Source: JAYZAP01 sp964645285
GTDB lineage: Bacteria > Pseudomonadota > Alphaproteobacteria > JAAXGF01
Length of the DNA stretch: 42,945 nt
NCBI GenBank assembly: GCA_964645285.1
Contig: CAZYDR010000017.1
Location: 1-42,945, forward strand
Direction of reading: 5' to 3'
Part shown: positions 26,248 through 34,497 of the stretch, one piece after another
Layout of the letters: every line of letters begins with the position of its first letter
Numbering within the stretch: position 1 is the first letter of the stretch
Program-made: the position numbers and the translations under genes
Notes under the pieces: generated by a model
Databases searched by the model: none
Seen by the model: only the letters and a program-made list of their open reading frames with translations
Told to the model about the DNA's origin: nothing

Positions 26248-27234
26248 TCAATAAGAACTGTAAACGTCGGTAGTGAGATCGGCGTCGGTCGGCCGGGCAC
26301 CGCCCTCACCGAGCGCCACCGACTGGTCGATAAGCGTTACGACCTCATTATCGACGGCGTCCAGGTCGGCGCCGTCGAGCAGACCCGCCTCGGTAACCCG
26401 GCCGCGAAAGATGGCCAGACAGTCGCTCTGGGCACGCAACGCCGCGGCCTCACCGTCGCCCCGGTAGGTTTGGGAGTCACCTTCGTGATGGCCGTAGAAG
26501 CGTCCGAACTTGACCTCCAGCAGGGTCGGGCCGCCGCCGCTCCGGGCGCGCTCGATAGCCTCGCCGGCGGCATCGTGGACGGCGAAGAAATCGAAGCCGT
26601 CGACCTGGATGCCGGGCATGCCAAAAGCCTCGGCCCGATTGACGATATCGCCGCAGGCGACCGCCCAGCCGCTCGCGGTGGATTCGGCGTAGCCGTTGTT
26701 TTCAAAAACGAAAACCACCGGCAGGTTCCACACCGAAGCGAGGTTCATGCTCTCGAACGTGGTGCCCTGGTTGGACCCACCGTCGCCGGTGAAGGTCACA
26801 GCGACACCGCCGGTTCCGAGAGTCTTGTGGGTCAGCGCCGCGCCACAAGCCAGCGGCGGGCCGCCGCCGACGATGCCGTTGGCGCCCATCATGCCCTTGT
26901 TCACGTCGGCGATATGCATGGAACCACCCTTGCCGCCGCAGATGCCGTCGCGGCTGCCGAACAGCTCAAGCATCATGGCTCCGGTATCGACGCCCTTGGC
27001 GATACAATGGCCGTGGCCCCGGTGGGTTGAACAGATGCGGTCGTCATCGGTGAGGTGGGAACAGACACCGACGGCCGAGGCTTCCTCGCCGGCGTAAAGG
27101 TGGACAAAGCCGGGCAGGGCGCCGGCCTCAAACAGATCATGGACCCGATCCTCGAAGCGACGAATGGTCGCCATCTTACGGTAGGCTCCGAGCAACGCCT
27201 CGCGGCTCAACTGCATCGCGGCACCAGCGGTCAT
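26248..27234 (-). CDS. acoA: 2-oxoacid (acetoin/pyruvate) dehydrogenase E1 component, alpha subunit
   Basis: 328 aa, thiamine-diphosphate-binding E1 alpha. The TPP/Mg motif runs from GDGGSNQGTTFESMNLASVW to FENNGY (GDG...NN). THRGHGHCIAKGVD and GGKGGSMHIAD are family landmarks. ATG 27234 is preceded by GGGGAGG. First gene of a three-gene - strand unit (E1 alpha, E1 beta, M24 peptidase), divergent from the DUF3095 gene across a 153-base spacer. Confidence 0.87.
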   Translation of the reverse strand: MTAGAAMQLSREALLGAYRKMATIRRFEDRVHDLFEAGALPGFVHLYAGEEASAVGVCSHLTDDDRICSTHRGHGHCIAKGVDTGAMMLELFGSRDGICGGKGGSMHIADVNKGMMGANGIVGGGPPLACGAALTHKTLGTGGVAVTFTGDGGSNQGTTFESMNLASVWNLPVVFVFENNGYAESTASGWAVACGDIVNRAEAFGMPGIQVDGFDFFAVHDAAGEAIERARSGGGPTLLEVKFGRFYGHHEGDSQTYRGDGEAAALRAQSDCLAIFRGRVTEAGLLDGADLDAVDNEVVTLIDQSVALGEGGARPTDADLTTDVYSSY

Positions 27235-27387
27235 CTCATCCTCCCCGGGTATTCCAAGCGTACGCCTAGAACGAATGCTAGTCCACTTCGAGGCGGCCGG
27301 TCACGGGTTTTGTCGGCGAAAGCCACGGGCAACCGCGATACAATGCATAGGTTCCTATCCGCGAGGCTTGCCGAGGTAAAGCGACCG

Positions 27388-28212
27388 ATGGCCACCGACC
27401 GCGTTCCGTTCGGAACCGCCGACCGGTTCTATAACAAACTGGCGCCGTTCCATGACTTCGCCGCTTTCGTCGAGTTCGATGCCTATGAGCCGGTGCCCGA
27501 TGACTGGGTGGTCATGATCGCCGACGTCCAGGGGTCGACCCGGACCATCGAGGAGGGGCGCTACAAGGACGTCAACATGGTCGGGGCGGCATTGATCACC
27601 GCCGTGCTCAATATCTGCGGCGACATCGCCGTCCCTTTCGTCTTCGGCGGTGACGGTGGAACTCTGGTGGTGCCGGGTTCCCATCGGAATGCGGCCTGCA
27701 CGGCGTTGGTCGGTCTTCGGGCCGTATCTCAGGCGACCTTCGGCTTGGCGTTGCGTGTCGGGGCCATACCAGTCGTCGATCTACGCGCTATGGACGCCGA
27801 TGTCCGCGTCCGCAAATACGAGCTTATGGCGGGGAACTACCTGGCCATGTTCGCGGGCGGCGGCGCCGAACTCGCCGACAGCCTGTTGAAGAGCGCCGCA
27901 CCGGGCAGTCCCTACCTGCTGGAGGCTGAGCCGCAACGGGGCGAGCCTGATCTCGCAGGGTTGTCGTGCCGCTGGGAGCTGTTGGTTCCAAAAGACGGCC
28001 GCATGATGACCCTCATGGTCCAGGGGACGGCGGATGATCCAGCCGGTGAAAGCAAATTGCTCGGCGATGTGGTGCAGGCCATTTCGCAGATCCTCGGTCA
28101 TCGGCTGCAGGAATCGGCGCCGGCCAGTGACCACGCCATGACGTTCGGGTGGCCGCCCAGGGGCCTCGCGTTGGAAGCTCGCGCCACCGCTGGCCGTGGC
28201 GGGTTTCTCTGA
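27388..28212 (+). pseudogene. DUF3095 protein, N-terminal part ending at an in-frame TGA
   Basis: 274 codons from ATG 27388 (GAGGTAA upstream; ATG 27343 is possible). Family landmarks are FYNKLAPFHDFAAF, WVVMIADVQGSTRTIEEGRY, KDVNMVGAALITAVLN and VPFVFGGDGGTLVVP. The Asp-x-x-x-Ser-Thr and GGDG elements resemble nucleotide-cyclase folds, and some DUF3095 members are annotated as adenylate cyclase without proof. The frame stops at TGA 28210-28212 and continues in the same frame directly into the rest of the family's sequence. The N-terminal catalytic-like region looks fully conserved. Confidence 0.8.
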
Positions 28213-28587
28213 CGCTACCTCGGGATCCTGGTGTCGTCGCTAATCCAGTTTTGCTGCGAGCGGTTGGATCGACGGGTTGGGTCTTATGACGCACCGATTT
28301 ATCGCGGTGAGCTTCGTTCCAACACGGATTTCCGAAAATACGACGGCATTTTGCGCATGGTGCTGGATGTGAGCGAGGACCGGGCAGGGCGTATCGAGGC
28401 GTTTCTCGAACGTGAACAGAACGCGGGCCGCCTGATCCATGGTGCCCATATCACCGATACCGCCCTGATGACCTGCCTGATCTTCAGTCTCGAGCAGAGC
28501 GAACACGTTCACTTCATCGACGGCGGCGATGGCGGCTTCGCCATGGCGGTGAAGGCGTTCAAGTCGCGGCTTGGCGCGCTCGAATGA
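28213..28587 (+). pseudogene. DUF3095 protein, C-terminal part after the in-frame TGA
   Basis: The same frame as the upstream part reads RYLGIL then SSLIQFCCERLD, SNTDFRKYDGILRMVLDVSE, DTALMTCLIFSL and HVHFIDGGDGGFAMA, all typical of the DUF3095 C-terminus. A GTG at 28231 could start a separate product of 118 aa, but there is no ribosome site before it. Together the two parts give about 398 residues, the normal family length. This points to one gene with one nonsense codon (CGA to TGA would explain it). Confidence 0.75.
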
Positions 28588-28627
28588 TAGCGTATGATCG
28601 CAATCTTCAAGGGGGAGATAGAGCCAC

Positions 28628-29890
28628 ATGACGATTTCTAATTCAGAGGCCTATACCGGCCTGACACCCGGCGCCATGGAGCCGTGGCCCTCCGAATACG
28701 CCGATCTGGCGTTTTCGCGCGAGGAGTATCTCGGTCGTATCCGCCGGCTGCGCGAACTCATGGCGCAAAACAATATCGATCTGCTCTACGTCACCGCGCC
28801 CGACCACGTGGCCTATCTGCACGGCTACGCGGCAAGCTGGTACAAGACCAGTGGCCCCATGCGCTATCCCCAGCTCTACGGCACGGCGATCCATGTGGAT
28901 TCCGACGAGTTCATCCATTTCGACAATCCCACCGAGCTGCCGGTGCTGGGCAAAACTTCGATATCCACCGATAACCGATTCTTCACCTCGCGCGATGCCG
29001 GACCCTGCCTCGAGTTCGTTATTAGCGAGCTCAAGGCCAAGGGCTGGCTCGGCGGCACCGTCGGTATGGAATACTGGAGCTATCTGCCCAACCGGGCCAT
29101 CAGCACCATGCTGGAAGGCGGCTTTCTCGCCGAGAGCTGCCGGGTGGTGGACGCCAGCGCACTGGTCCGCCGGGTCCGCCGGGTCAAGTCACTGACCGAA
29201 ATTGCCCATATCGAAAAGGCCACCGAGATCGCCGATATCGGCCACTTGGCGGTCCGCGAGTTCGCCCGCCCCGGCATGACCGAGCTGGAGCTCTACGGCG
29301 AGACCCTGCGGGCCATGATGGCGGCCGGCGGCGAGTCCCCGGCTCTGGTTCACAGTTTTACCTCGGCGCCGATCCGCGACGGCCGGCCGATCGCCTCCGG
29401 CCACGCCATGATGGGGCGCAAAGTCATTGAGGCCGGCGACTTCCTCAAGATCGACATCGCCGGCGTCTACTACCGCTATCACGCCAATGTCCAGCGCGGC
29501 TACGTGGTCGGAGATCCGCCCGCGGCCATGATGGAGAACGTCACCACGGCGGCCGGGGGTTTCGATGTCATGGCGACAGAGGTTAAGGCTGGCATGACCG
29601 TGGGCGAGGTCATCGCCATCCTCCAGCTCTACTACAAGGAGGTCGGCCTGTGGGACCAGCCGGGCTGGGCTCTGGGCTACGAACTCGGTCTCAGCCTACC
29701 GCCGGACTGGGTCGGTGAGTTCTATTTCCACTTCCGCGACGAGCGCGACCTCGACCGGGTATTCGAGGAAAACATGGTCACCAACTACGAGAGCATGTTC
29801 AACACCTGGCTGGTCGACACCCTGGTCTATGGCAAGGACAGCACGCGGATCCTGTCCAAGACGCCGTTTGAGCTGCTGGGAGTCGGCTGA
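28628..29890 (+). CDS. Creatinase-like M24 family protein lacking canonical metal ligands
   Basis: 420 aa with the two-domain creatinase/prolidase layout. The N-terminal domain has LLYVTAPDHVAYLHGYAASW and the C-terminal pita-bread domain runs from about residue 195. The first metal Asp is kept (FLKIDIAGVYY). The second is replaced (YHANVQRGY instead of a YxxDxTR-type motif). The GHxxG His is GYELGLSLP, and the EPGM and final Glu motifs are absent. A His in ALVHSFTSAP could act as in creatinase, which is also metal-free. It is therefore probably a hydrolase of creatine-like or other amidines, or a non-catalytic relative. GGGGGAG at 28611 sets the start. The amidohydrolase follows 4 bases after its stop. 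Confidence 0.78.
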   Translation: MTISNSEAYTGLTPGAMEPWPSEYADLAFSREEYLGRIRRLRELMAQNNIDLLYVTAPDHVAYLHGYAASWYKTSGPMRYPQLYGTAIHVDSDEFIHFDNPTELPVLGKTSISTDNRFFTSRDAGPCLEFVISELKAKGWLGGTVGMEYWSYLPNRAISTMLEGGFLAESCRVVDASALVRRVRRVKSLTEIAHIEKATEIADIGHLAVREFARPGMTELELYGETLRAMMAAGGESPALVHSFTSAPIRDGRPIASGHAMMGRKVIEAGDFLKIDIAGVYYRYHANVQRGYVVGDPPAAMMENVTTAAGGFDVMATEVKAGMTVGEVIAILQLYYKEVGLWDQPGWALGYELGLSLPPDWVGEFYFHFRDERDLDRVFEENMVTNYESMFNTWLVDTLVYGKDSTRILSKTPFELLGVG

Positions 29891-29894
29891 TGCC

Positions 29895-31331
29895 ATGATC
29901 GACATCCTGATTACCAATGCGACGGTAATCACCATGGATCCGGCGCGGCGGGTCATCGACCAGGGCGCCGTGGCCATAACCGACGGCCGGATTGCCGAGG
30001 TTGGTGACAGCGACGATCTGGTGGCCCGCCATCAGGCGGCGCGGGTCATCGACGGCCATGACATGGTCGCCATGCCGGGGCTCATCGACTGTCACGGCCA
30101 CGCCGGCCACGGCCTCATCAAGACCATGGGCAGTAGTACGGAAAACGCCTGGAACGAGGCCTGCGAGACCGTCTATACGGTCGCCTCCAGCGTTGACTAC
30201 TGGCGTGCCGAGGCGCGGCTGGCTGCCTTGGAACGGCTCAAATGCGGCGTCAACTGCGGGGTTTCGTTGTTGGGCGGCGGCAACGACATCATGCGTACGG
30301 ATGAGCTGGCCTACGGCGAAGCCCACTGCCGGGTGGTGGCCGAGGTGGGCATTCGTTCGTTCCTCGCGGTCGGGCCGTGCCGCCCACCGTTTCCCCGGAC
30401 CTTCGCCCGCTGGCAGGACGACCGTGCCGTGAGCCTGTCGATCACCCAGGCCGATCAACTGGCGAGCTGTGAGGCCTTGATAAAGAGCTGCCACGGCACC
30501 GCCGACGGGCGCATCAACATCGCCCTCAACCTGCCGGTCTATGGTCGCCCCAGCGATGACGACGGGCCGGGCGAGGCGGTAATCGAGCAATCACGCGCGG
30601 TCCTTGCCATGGCCCGCGATCATGGGCTGAGGCTGATCCAGGACGGCCACCGCAACGGCTCCATTGCCATCGCTCACGACGTCTACGGTTTGCTCGGTCC
30701 GGACGTCTTCCTGTCCCACTGCAACAACCTGTCGGACCGCGAAATCGATCTGTGCCGGGAGACCGATACCAGGATAGTCCACAACCCCAGCGCCATTGCC
30801 TCGGTCATGGCGCGCTGCCCGGCGCCGGAGCTGATCGAGGCCGGGGTCACCGTGGCCATCGGCTCCGACGGCACCGCGCCGGACCGCGGCGCCGACATGT
30901 TCCACCACCTGTTCCAGTGCATGCACCACCAGTGCAGCCACTTCCACGACTCCAGCGTCATGCCGGCGGGCAAGGTCATGGAGATGGTCACCATCGACGC
31001 CGCCCGGGTGCTCGGCCTCGAGCACCGCATCGGCTCCCTGGAAGCCGGCAAGGCCGCCGACGTGATCCTTATCGACATGGCCAAGCCCCATCTCTACCCG
31101 TCCAACATGCCGCTCTACCGCATCCCCAACTACGCCAACGGCGCCGATGTGGACACGGTGATCGTCGATGGCAAGGTGCTCATGGCCGGCAGGGCGGTGA
31201 CTACTGCCAACGAGGCCGGGGTGCTCGATGATGCCCGGCGTGAGACCGAGAAGATGATCGAACGCAGTGGCCTGCAGGCCCTGCTGGAAACCCCGGAAGG
31301 CTTCTGGGGAAGAGCCCGGTTCCCGGATTAG
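29895..31331 (+). CDS. Amidohydrolase family protein (TRZ/ATZ, cytosine-deaminase-like)
   Basis: 478-aa metal-dependent hydrolase predicted to deaminate or dechlorinate/hydrolyse a ring or amidine substrate. The N-terminal beta-sandwich strand ILITNATVITMDP and GLIDCHGHAGHGLIKTMG supply the HxH metal pair. Further ligands are the His in VFLSHCNNLSD and the Asp in AIGSDGTAPDRG. The C-terminal return of the composite sandwich is GSLEAGKAADVILID. Start ATG 29895 lies 4 bases after the creatinase-like gene's stop, so the two form an operon and may act in sequence. The 3' end overlaps paaK on the other strand by 4 bases. Confidence 0.87.
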   Translation: MIDILITNATVITMDPARRVIDQGAVAITDGRIAEVGDSDDLVARHQAARVIDGHDMVAMPGLIDCHGHAGHGLIKTMGSSTENAWNEACETVYTVASSVDYWRAEARLAALERLKCGVNCGVSLLGGGNDIMRTDELAYGEAHCRVVAEVGIRSFLAVGPCRPPFPRTFARWQDDRAVSLSITQADQLASCEALIKSCHGTADGRINIALNLPVYGRPSDDDGPGEAVIEQSRAVLAMARDHGLRLIQDGHRNGSIAIAHDVYGLLGPDVFLSHCNNLSDREIDLCRETDTRIVHNPSAIASVMARCPAPELIEAGVTVAIGSDGTAPDRGADMFHHLFQCMHHQCSHFHDSSVMPAGKVMEMVTIDAARVLGLEHRIGSLEAGKAADVILIDMAKPHLYPSNMPLYRIPNYANGADVDTVIVDGKVLMAGRAVTTANEAGVLDDARRETEKMIERSGLQALLETPEGFWGRARFPD

Positions 31332-32650
31332 CCCCCGGCTATATCCCGCAGGTCGATGACGCGTTTGGCCTTGCCCATGGAGCGGTCGACCTTACCCACC
31401 GGGACGATGCACACCCCGGCGGTGACGCCGGTGACGGTTCTGATGTGGCGGGTGAGATCGATGGCGCAGGTTTTGCTCAGCTCGTCCAGCTTGCTCTCGT
31501 GGACCGGTTTGACCTCGACCACCACGTCCAGGGTGTCGAGGCGGCCCTCGCGGCGCACTTCCAGGACGTAATGGGGAGACAGGCACTCGTCCTTGAGAAT
31601 CTGCTCTTCGATTTGCGACGGGAAGACGTTGACGCCGCGGATGATCAGCATGTCGTCGGAGCGTCCGGTGACTTTCTCCATGCGCCGCATGGTCCGTGCC
31701 GTGCCGGGCAGAAGGCGGCTCAGGTCGCGGGTGCGGTAGCGGATTACCGGCAGGGCCTCCTTGGTCAGGGATGTAATCACCAGCTCGCCCTTTTCGCCAT
31801 CGGGCAGCACTTCGCCGGTGGCCGGGTCGACGATCTCCGGCAGGTAGTGATCTTCCCAGAAATGCAGGCCATCCTTGGTCTCGACGCACTCGGCGGCGAC
31901 CCCCGGGCCCATGACTTCCGAGAGGCCGTAGAGATCCACAGCGTGCATGTCGAAGCGGCTCTCGATTTCCGCGCGCATGGCCTCGCTCCACGGTTCGGCG
32001 CCATGCATGCCGATGCGCAACGATGACTTTCGCGGATCGAGTCCCTGGCGCTCGAATTCGTCGCCAAGGGCCAGCAGGTATGACGGCGTTACCATTATGA
32101 TGGTCGGTTTGAAGTCCTGGATCAGCTGAACCTGGCGCTCGGTCTGGCCGCCGGACATGGGGATCACCATGCAGCCCAGGCGCTCGGCCCCGTAATGGGC
32201 CCCGAGGCCGCCGGTGAACAGGCCGTAGCCGTAGGCCACATGAGCAATCTCGCCGGGATGACAGCCGGCGGCGATCATGCTGCGGGCCATTAGATCGCTC
32301 CAGATGTCGATATCGGCCTGGGTGTAACCGACCACGGTCGGGTTGCCGGTGGTGCCGCTGGAGGCGTGAACCCGGACCACCTGGTCCCGGGGCACGGCAA
32401 ACATGTCGAAGGGATAGGCGCGCCGCAGGTCGTCCTTTTTGGTGAAGGGGAACTTGGCCAGCTCGGAAAGGTCGTTGAGATCATCGGGATGGACCCCGGC
32501 ATCGTCGAAGGCCGCCCGGTGGTGGCCGACGTTCTCGTAGGCGTGGGTCAGGGACCACTTGAGCCGTTTCAGTTGCAGGGCGCTGATTTCGTCGCGGCTG
32601 GCGGTCTCGATGGCCTCGCGCGGCGCCAAAGCTTTAACCGTGGCGTTCAT
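31328..32650 (-). CDS. paaK: Phenylacetate-CoA ligase PaaK
   Basis: 440-aa adenylate-forming ligase that makes phenylacetyl-CoA from phenylacetate, ATP and CoA. Motifs are the P-loop HASSGTTGNPTVVGYTQ, DLYGLSEVMGPGVA, VIRYRTRDLSRLL (ribose-binding Asp) and KVTGRSDDMLIIRGVNVFPS. The length and the C-terminal lysine region (VGKVDRSMGKAKRVIDL) match PaaK. It is the last gene of the long - strand run and overlaps paaI by 17 bases, so the pair is co-translated. The ring-hydroxylating epoxidase genes (paaABCDE) are absent from the window, which leaves room for the anaerobic use of phenylacetyl-CoA. Confidence 0.93.
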   Translation of the reverse strand: MNATVKALAPREAIETASRDEISALQLKRLKWSLTHAYENVGHHRAAFDDAGVHPDDLNDLSELAKFPFTKKDDLRRAYPFDMFAVPRDQVVRVHASSGTTGNPTVVGYTQADIDIWSDLMARSMIAAGCHPGEIAHVAYGYGLFTGGLGAHYGAERLGCMVIPMSGGQTERQVQLIQDFKPTIIMVTPSYLLALGDEFERQGLDPRKSSLRIGMHGAEPWSEAMRAEIESRFDMHAVDLYGLSEVMGPGVAAECVETKDGLHFWEDHYLPEIVDPATGEVLPDGEKGELVITSLTKEALPVIRYRTRDLSRLLPGTARTMRRMEKVTGRSDDMLIIRGVNVFPSQIEEQILKDECLSPHYVLEVRREGRLDTLDVVVEVKPVHESKLDELSKTCAIDLTRHIRTVTGVTAGVCIVPVGKVDRSMGKAKRVIDLRDIAGG

Positions 32651-33098
32651 GAGCTTCTCCTCCTAGAGCGTTCAGCCCGGGTACGGACTCGCCCTTGACC
32701 TGGCGGGCGGTTCCCTGAAACACGGCGACAGTCCGGTCGTCCTCGCCGGTGACGGTGACGTCGTAGATACTGTTGCGGCCCTGGCGAAAGCGCTCTTCGG
32801 ACCGCGCCGTCAAAATTTCGCCGCGGCGCCCCGGCGACACGAAACTGATGGCGCAATGGGCCGCCACGGTGGTCTTGTTGTCGCTGTTGCAGGAATAGGC
32901 GAAGGCGGTGTCGGCCAGGGTAAAGATGAGGCCGCCGTTGCAGGTTGTGTGGCTGTTGAGCATGTCGTCTCGGACGGTCATGCGAACGCAGGCGCGGCCG
33001 GGGCCAACCTCGACGATGTCGATGCCGAAGGCCTGGGCCGCATTGTCGATTTCACGCATGCCGGCGGCGACGATTTCGGGAAAGCTGTCGGCCGCCAT
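32634..33098 (-). CDS. paaI: Hydroxyphenylacetyl-CoA-type thioesterase PaaI
   Basis: 154-aa hotdog-fold thioesterase that hydrolyses (hydroxy)phenylacetyl-CoA, recycling CoA trapped in dead-end thioesters. The hallmark stretch DDMLNSHTTCNGGLIFTLAD with the catalytic Asp, followed by TAFAYSCNS, is typical of PaaI rather than other hotdog enzymes. The strand AHCAISFVSPGRRGEILTA also fits. It starts 4 bases after the korC stop and overlaps paaK. Confidence 0.92.
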   Translation of the reverse strand: MAADSFPEIVAAGMREIDNAAQAFGIDIVEVGPGRACVRMTVRDDMLNSHTTCNGGLIFTLADTAFAYSCNSDNKTTVAAHCAISFVSPGRRGEILTARSEERFRQGRNSIYDVTVTGEDDRTVAVFQGTARQVKGESVPGLNALGGEAHERHG

Positions 33099-33102
33099 GG
33101 GA

Positions 33103-33654
33103 CTAACTGGCCTTGGCCGTGGCGGCCAAAGCGGTCATGTCATAGCCGGCGGCAACCGCTTCCAGGTTGAGCTCGAGAAACCGCTTCGGCACCCCGGTGC
33201 GAACCGTTTCGAGAAGGGTGTCATAGGCACACGTGCCGCCGAGGCCGATCAGCGCGCCGAGGCAGACGATATTGGTCACCCGCTCGTTGCCGAGCCGGAC
33301 CGCGGTCTCGCTCAAGGGCAGGGAATGCACCGTAAATATCCCCTCGGGCGGCTCGGTCACATGGCGGGAGTCGGTGATGACAACGCTGTCGGGCTTAAGC
33401 AAAGCCAGGGATTCCGCCACCGCGCCCTGATCCAGGACGATGAGATAATCGAGCGCCGTAGCCAGGGGATAGTCCACGGTCCTATCACTGACCACCAGAT
33501 CCGAGCGGCTTGATCCGCCGCGCGATGTCGGCTCGTAGCTTTGTGAGCGGGCCACATGCTTGCCCTCGCCGTTGAGGGCGGCAGCCATGATTCTCGCGGA
33601 AAGCTGCAGGCCCTGCCCGCCGCTGCCGCTGAAGCGAAGTTCGAAGCCGGCCAC
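33103..33654 (-). CDS. korC: 2-oxoacid:acceptor oxidoreductase, gamma subunit (KorC-like)
   Basis: 183-aa gamma subunit of a 2-oxoacid:ferredoxin oxidoreductase. The N-terminal GSGGQGLQLSARIMAAA and SYEPTSRGGSSRSDLVVSD are the family signature and place it at the CoA-binding interface. GTG 33654 begins 2 bases after the korB stop and is the only sensible start, because upstream sequence in this frame is antisense-like. With korA and korB it forms a complete three-subunit enzyme. The substrate could be 2-oxoglutarate, but context favours an aromatic 2-oxo acid. Confidence 0.88.
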   Translation of the reverse strand: MAGFELRFSGSGGQGLQLSARIMAAALNGEGKHVARSQSYEPTSRGGSSRSDLVVSDRTVDYPLATALDYLIVLDQGAVAESLALLKPDSVVITDSRHVTEPPEGIFTVHSLPLSETAVRLGNERVTNIVCLGALIGLGGTCAYDTLLETVRTGVPKRFLELNLEAVAAGYDMTALAATAKAS

Positions 33655-33656
33655 GA

Positions 33657-34496
33657 CTAGGCACGTCTCTGCTGGACGGCGTCGATATGGCGGCGGTAGG
33701 CAGCGCCGTACTCGGGCCGGTCGTTGCGCGCGAGGACGCCGGTTTCCAGGGTATTGGGCCGGAACGGGGCGTCGTTCCCGGTGCCGTACGAGTCCGGCTT
33801 CATGCCGGCCTTCTGGCTCAACATCATCTCCGGCGAGTCGCCGAGATCGTTCTTGCGTCCGAAGATTTCCGTGCAATCGGAAATCACTTCGACGAAGGAG
33901 AATCCGGGGTATTCGATGGCTTCCCTGATGAGGTTCTTAAGGGACGGCGTCTGCATGGTGACTTCGCGCCCGACCAGACCGGCACCGGCGGCGGTGGCCA
34001 GGGCGCAGGCGTCGAACACCGGCTCGATGCTGCCCGTAGGTGTCGTGGTGGTGTAGCGGGTGGCACTGGTGGTCGGCGACGCCTGGCCGCCGGTCATGCC
34101 ATAGACCTCGTTGTTGAGCATGATGCAGGTCATGTCCAGGTTGCGCCGGCAGGTGTGGATCACATGATTGCCGCCGATCGCCAGGCAATCGCCGTCGCCG
34201 GTAATCACCATGACCTTGAGGTCGGGCCGCGATAGGGCCAGGCCGGTGGCGAAGGCCAGGGGCCGGCCATGGGTCACATGGAACGTGTTGGCGTCGATGT
34301 AGGCGCCCAGGCGGCCGGCGCAGCCGATGCCCGATACGATGGCCAGCTTATCGTTGGGGATAGCCAATTCATACACCGCCCACAGCATGGCGCGAAGCGC
34401 GATGCCGTGGCCGCAGCCGGGGCACAGGAAATGGGGGAACAGGTCCTCGCGCAGATAGTCGCGGATATTGAAGTCGTCGACGTCCGAGCCGGTCAT
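33657..34496 (-). CDS. korB: 2-oxoacid:acceptor oxidoreductase, beta subunit (KorB-like)
   Basis: 279-aa thiamine-diphosphate subunit. FLCPGCGHGIALRAM holds the two Cys that help bind the [4Fe-4S] cluster, a further Cys sits in SGIGCAGRLGAY, and the TPP motif runs from GDGDCLAIGGNHVIH to LNNEVYG. TGGQASPTT is the usual following loop. ATG 34496 follows the korA TGA by one base; the frame is open 15 codons further into korA but that is unlikely to be used. Confidence 0.9.
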   Translation of the reverse strand: MTGSDVDDFNIRDYLREDLFPHFLCPGCGHGIALRAMLWAVYELAIPNDKLAIVSGIGCAGRLGAYIDANTFHVTHGRPLAFATGLALSRPDLKVMVITGDGDCLAIGGNHVIHTCRRNLDMTCIMLNNEVYGMTGGQASPTTSATRYTTTTPTGSIEPVFDACALATAAGAGLVGREVTMQTPSLKNLIREAIEYPGFSFVEVISDCTEIFGRKNDLGDSPEMMLSQKAGMKPDSYGTGNDAPFRPNTLETGVLARNDRPEYGAAYRRHIDAVQQRRA

Positions 34497-34497
34497 T

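Noticed and set aside
25558..27030. Open frame of 490 codons on the + strand across the E1 genes
   Set aside because: Antisense of E1 alpha and beta, whose TPP motifs are unmistakable.
15897..28212. TAG or TGA read as a sense codon (pyrrolysine, selenocysteine or code reassignment)
   Set aside because: Other genes here end normally with TAG and TGA. The affected families do not use Pyl or Sec at these sites, and no Pyl/Sec machinery is visible. Nonsense mutation or sequence error is simpler.
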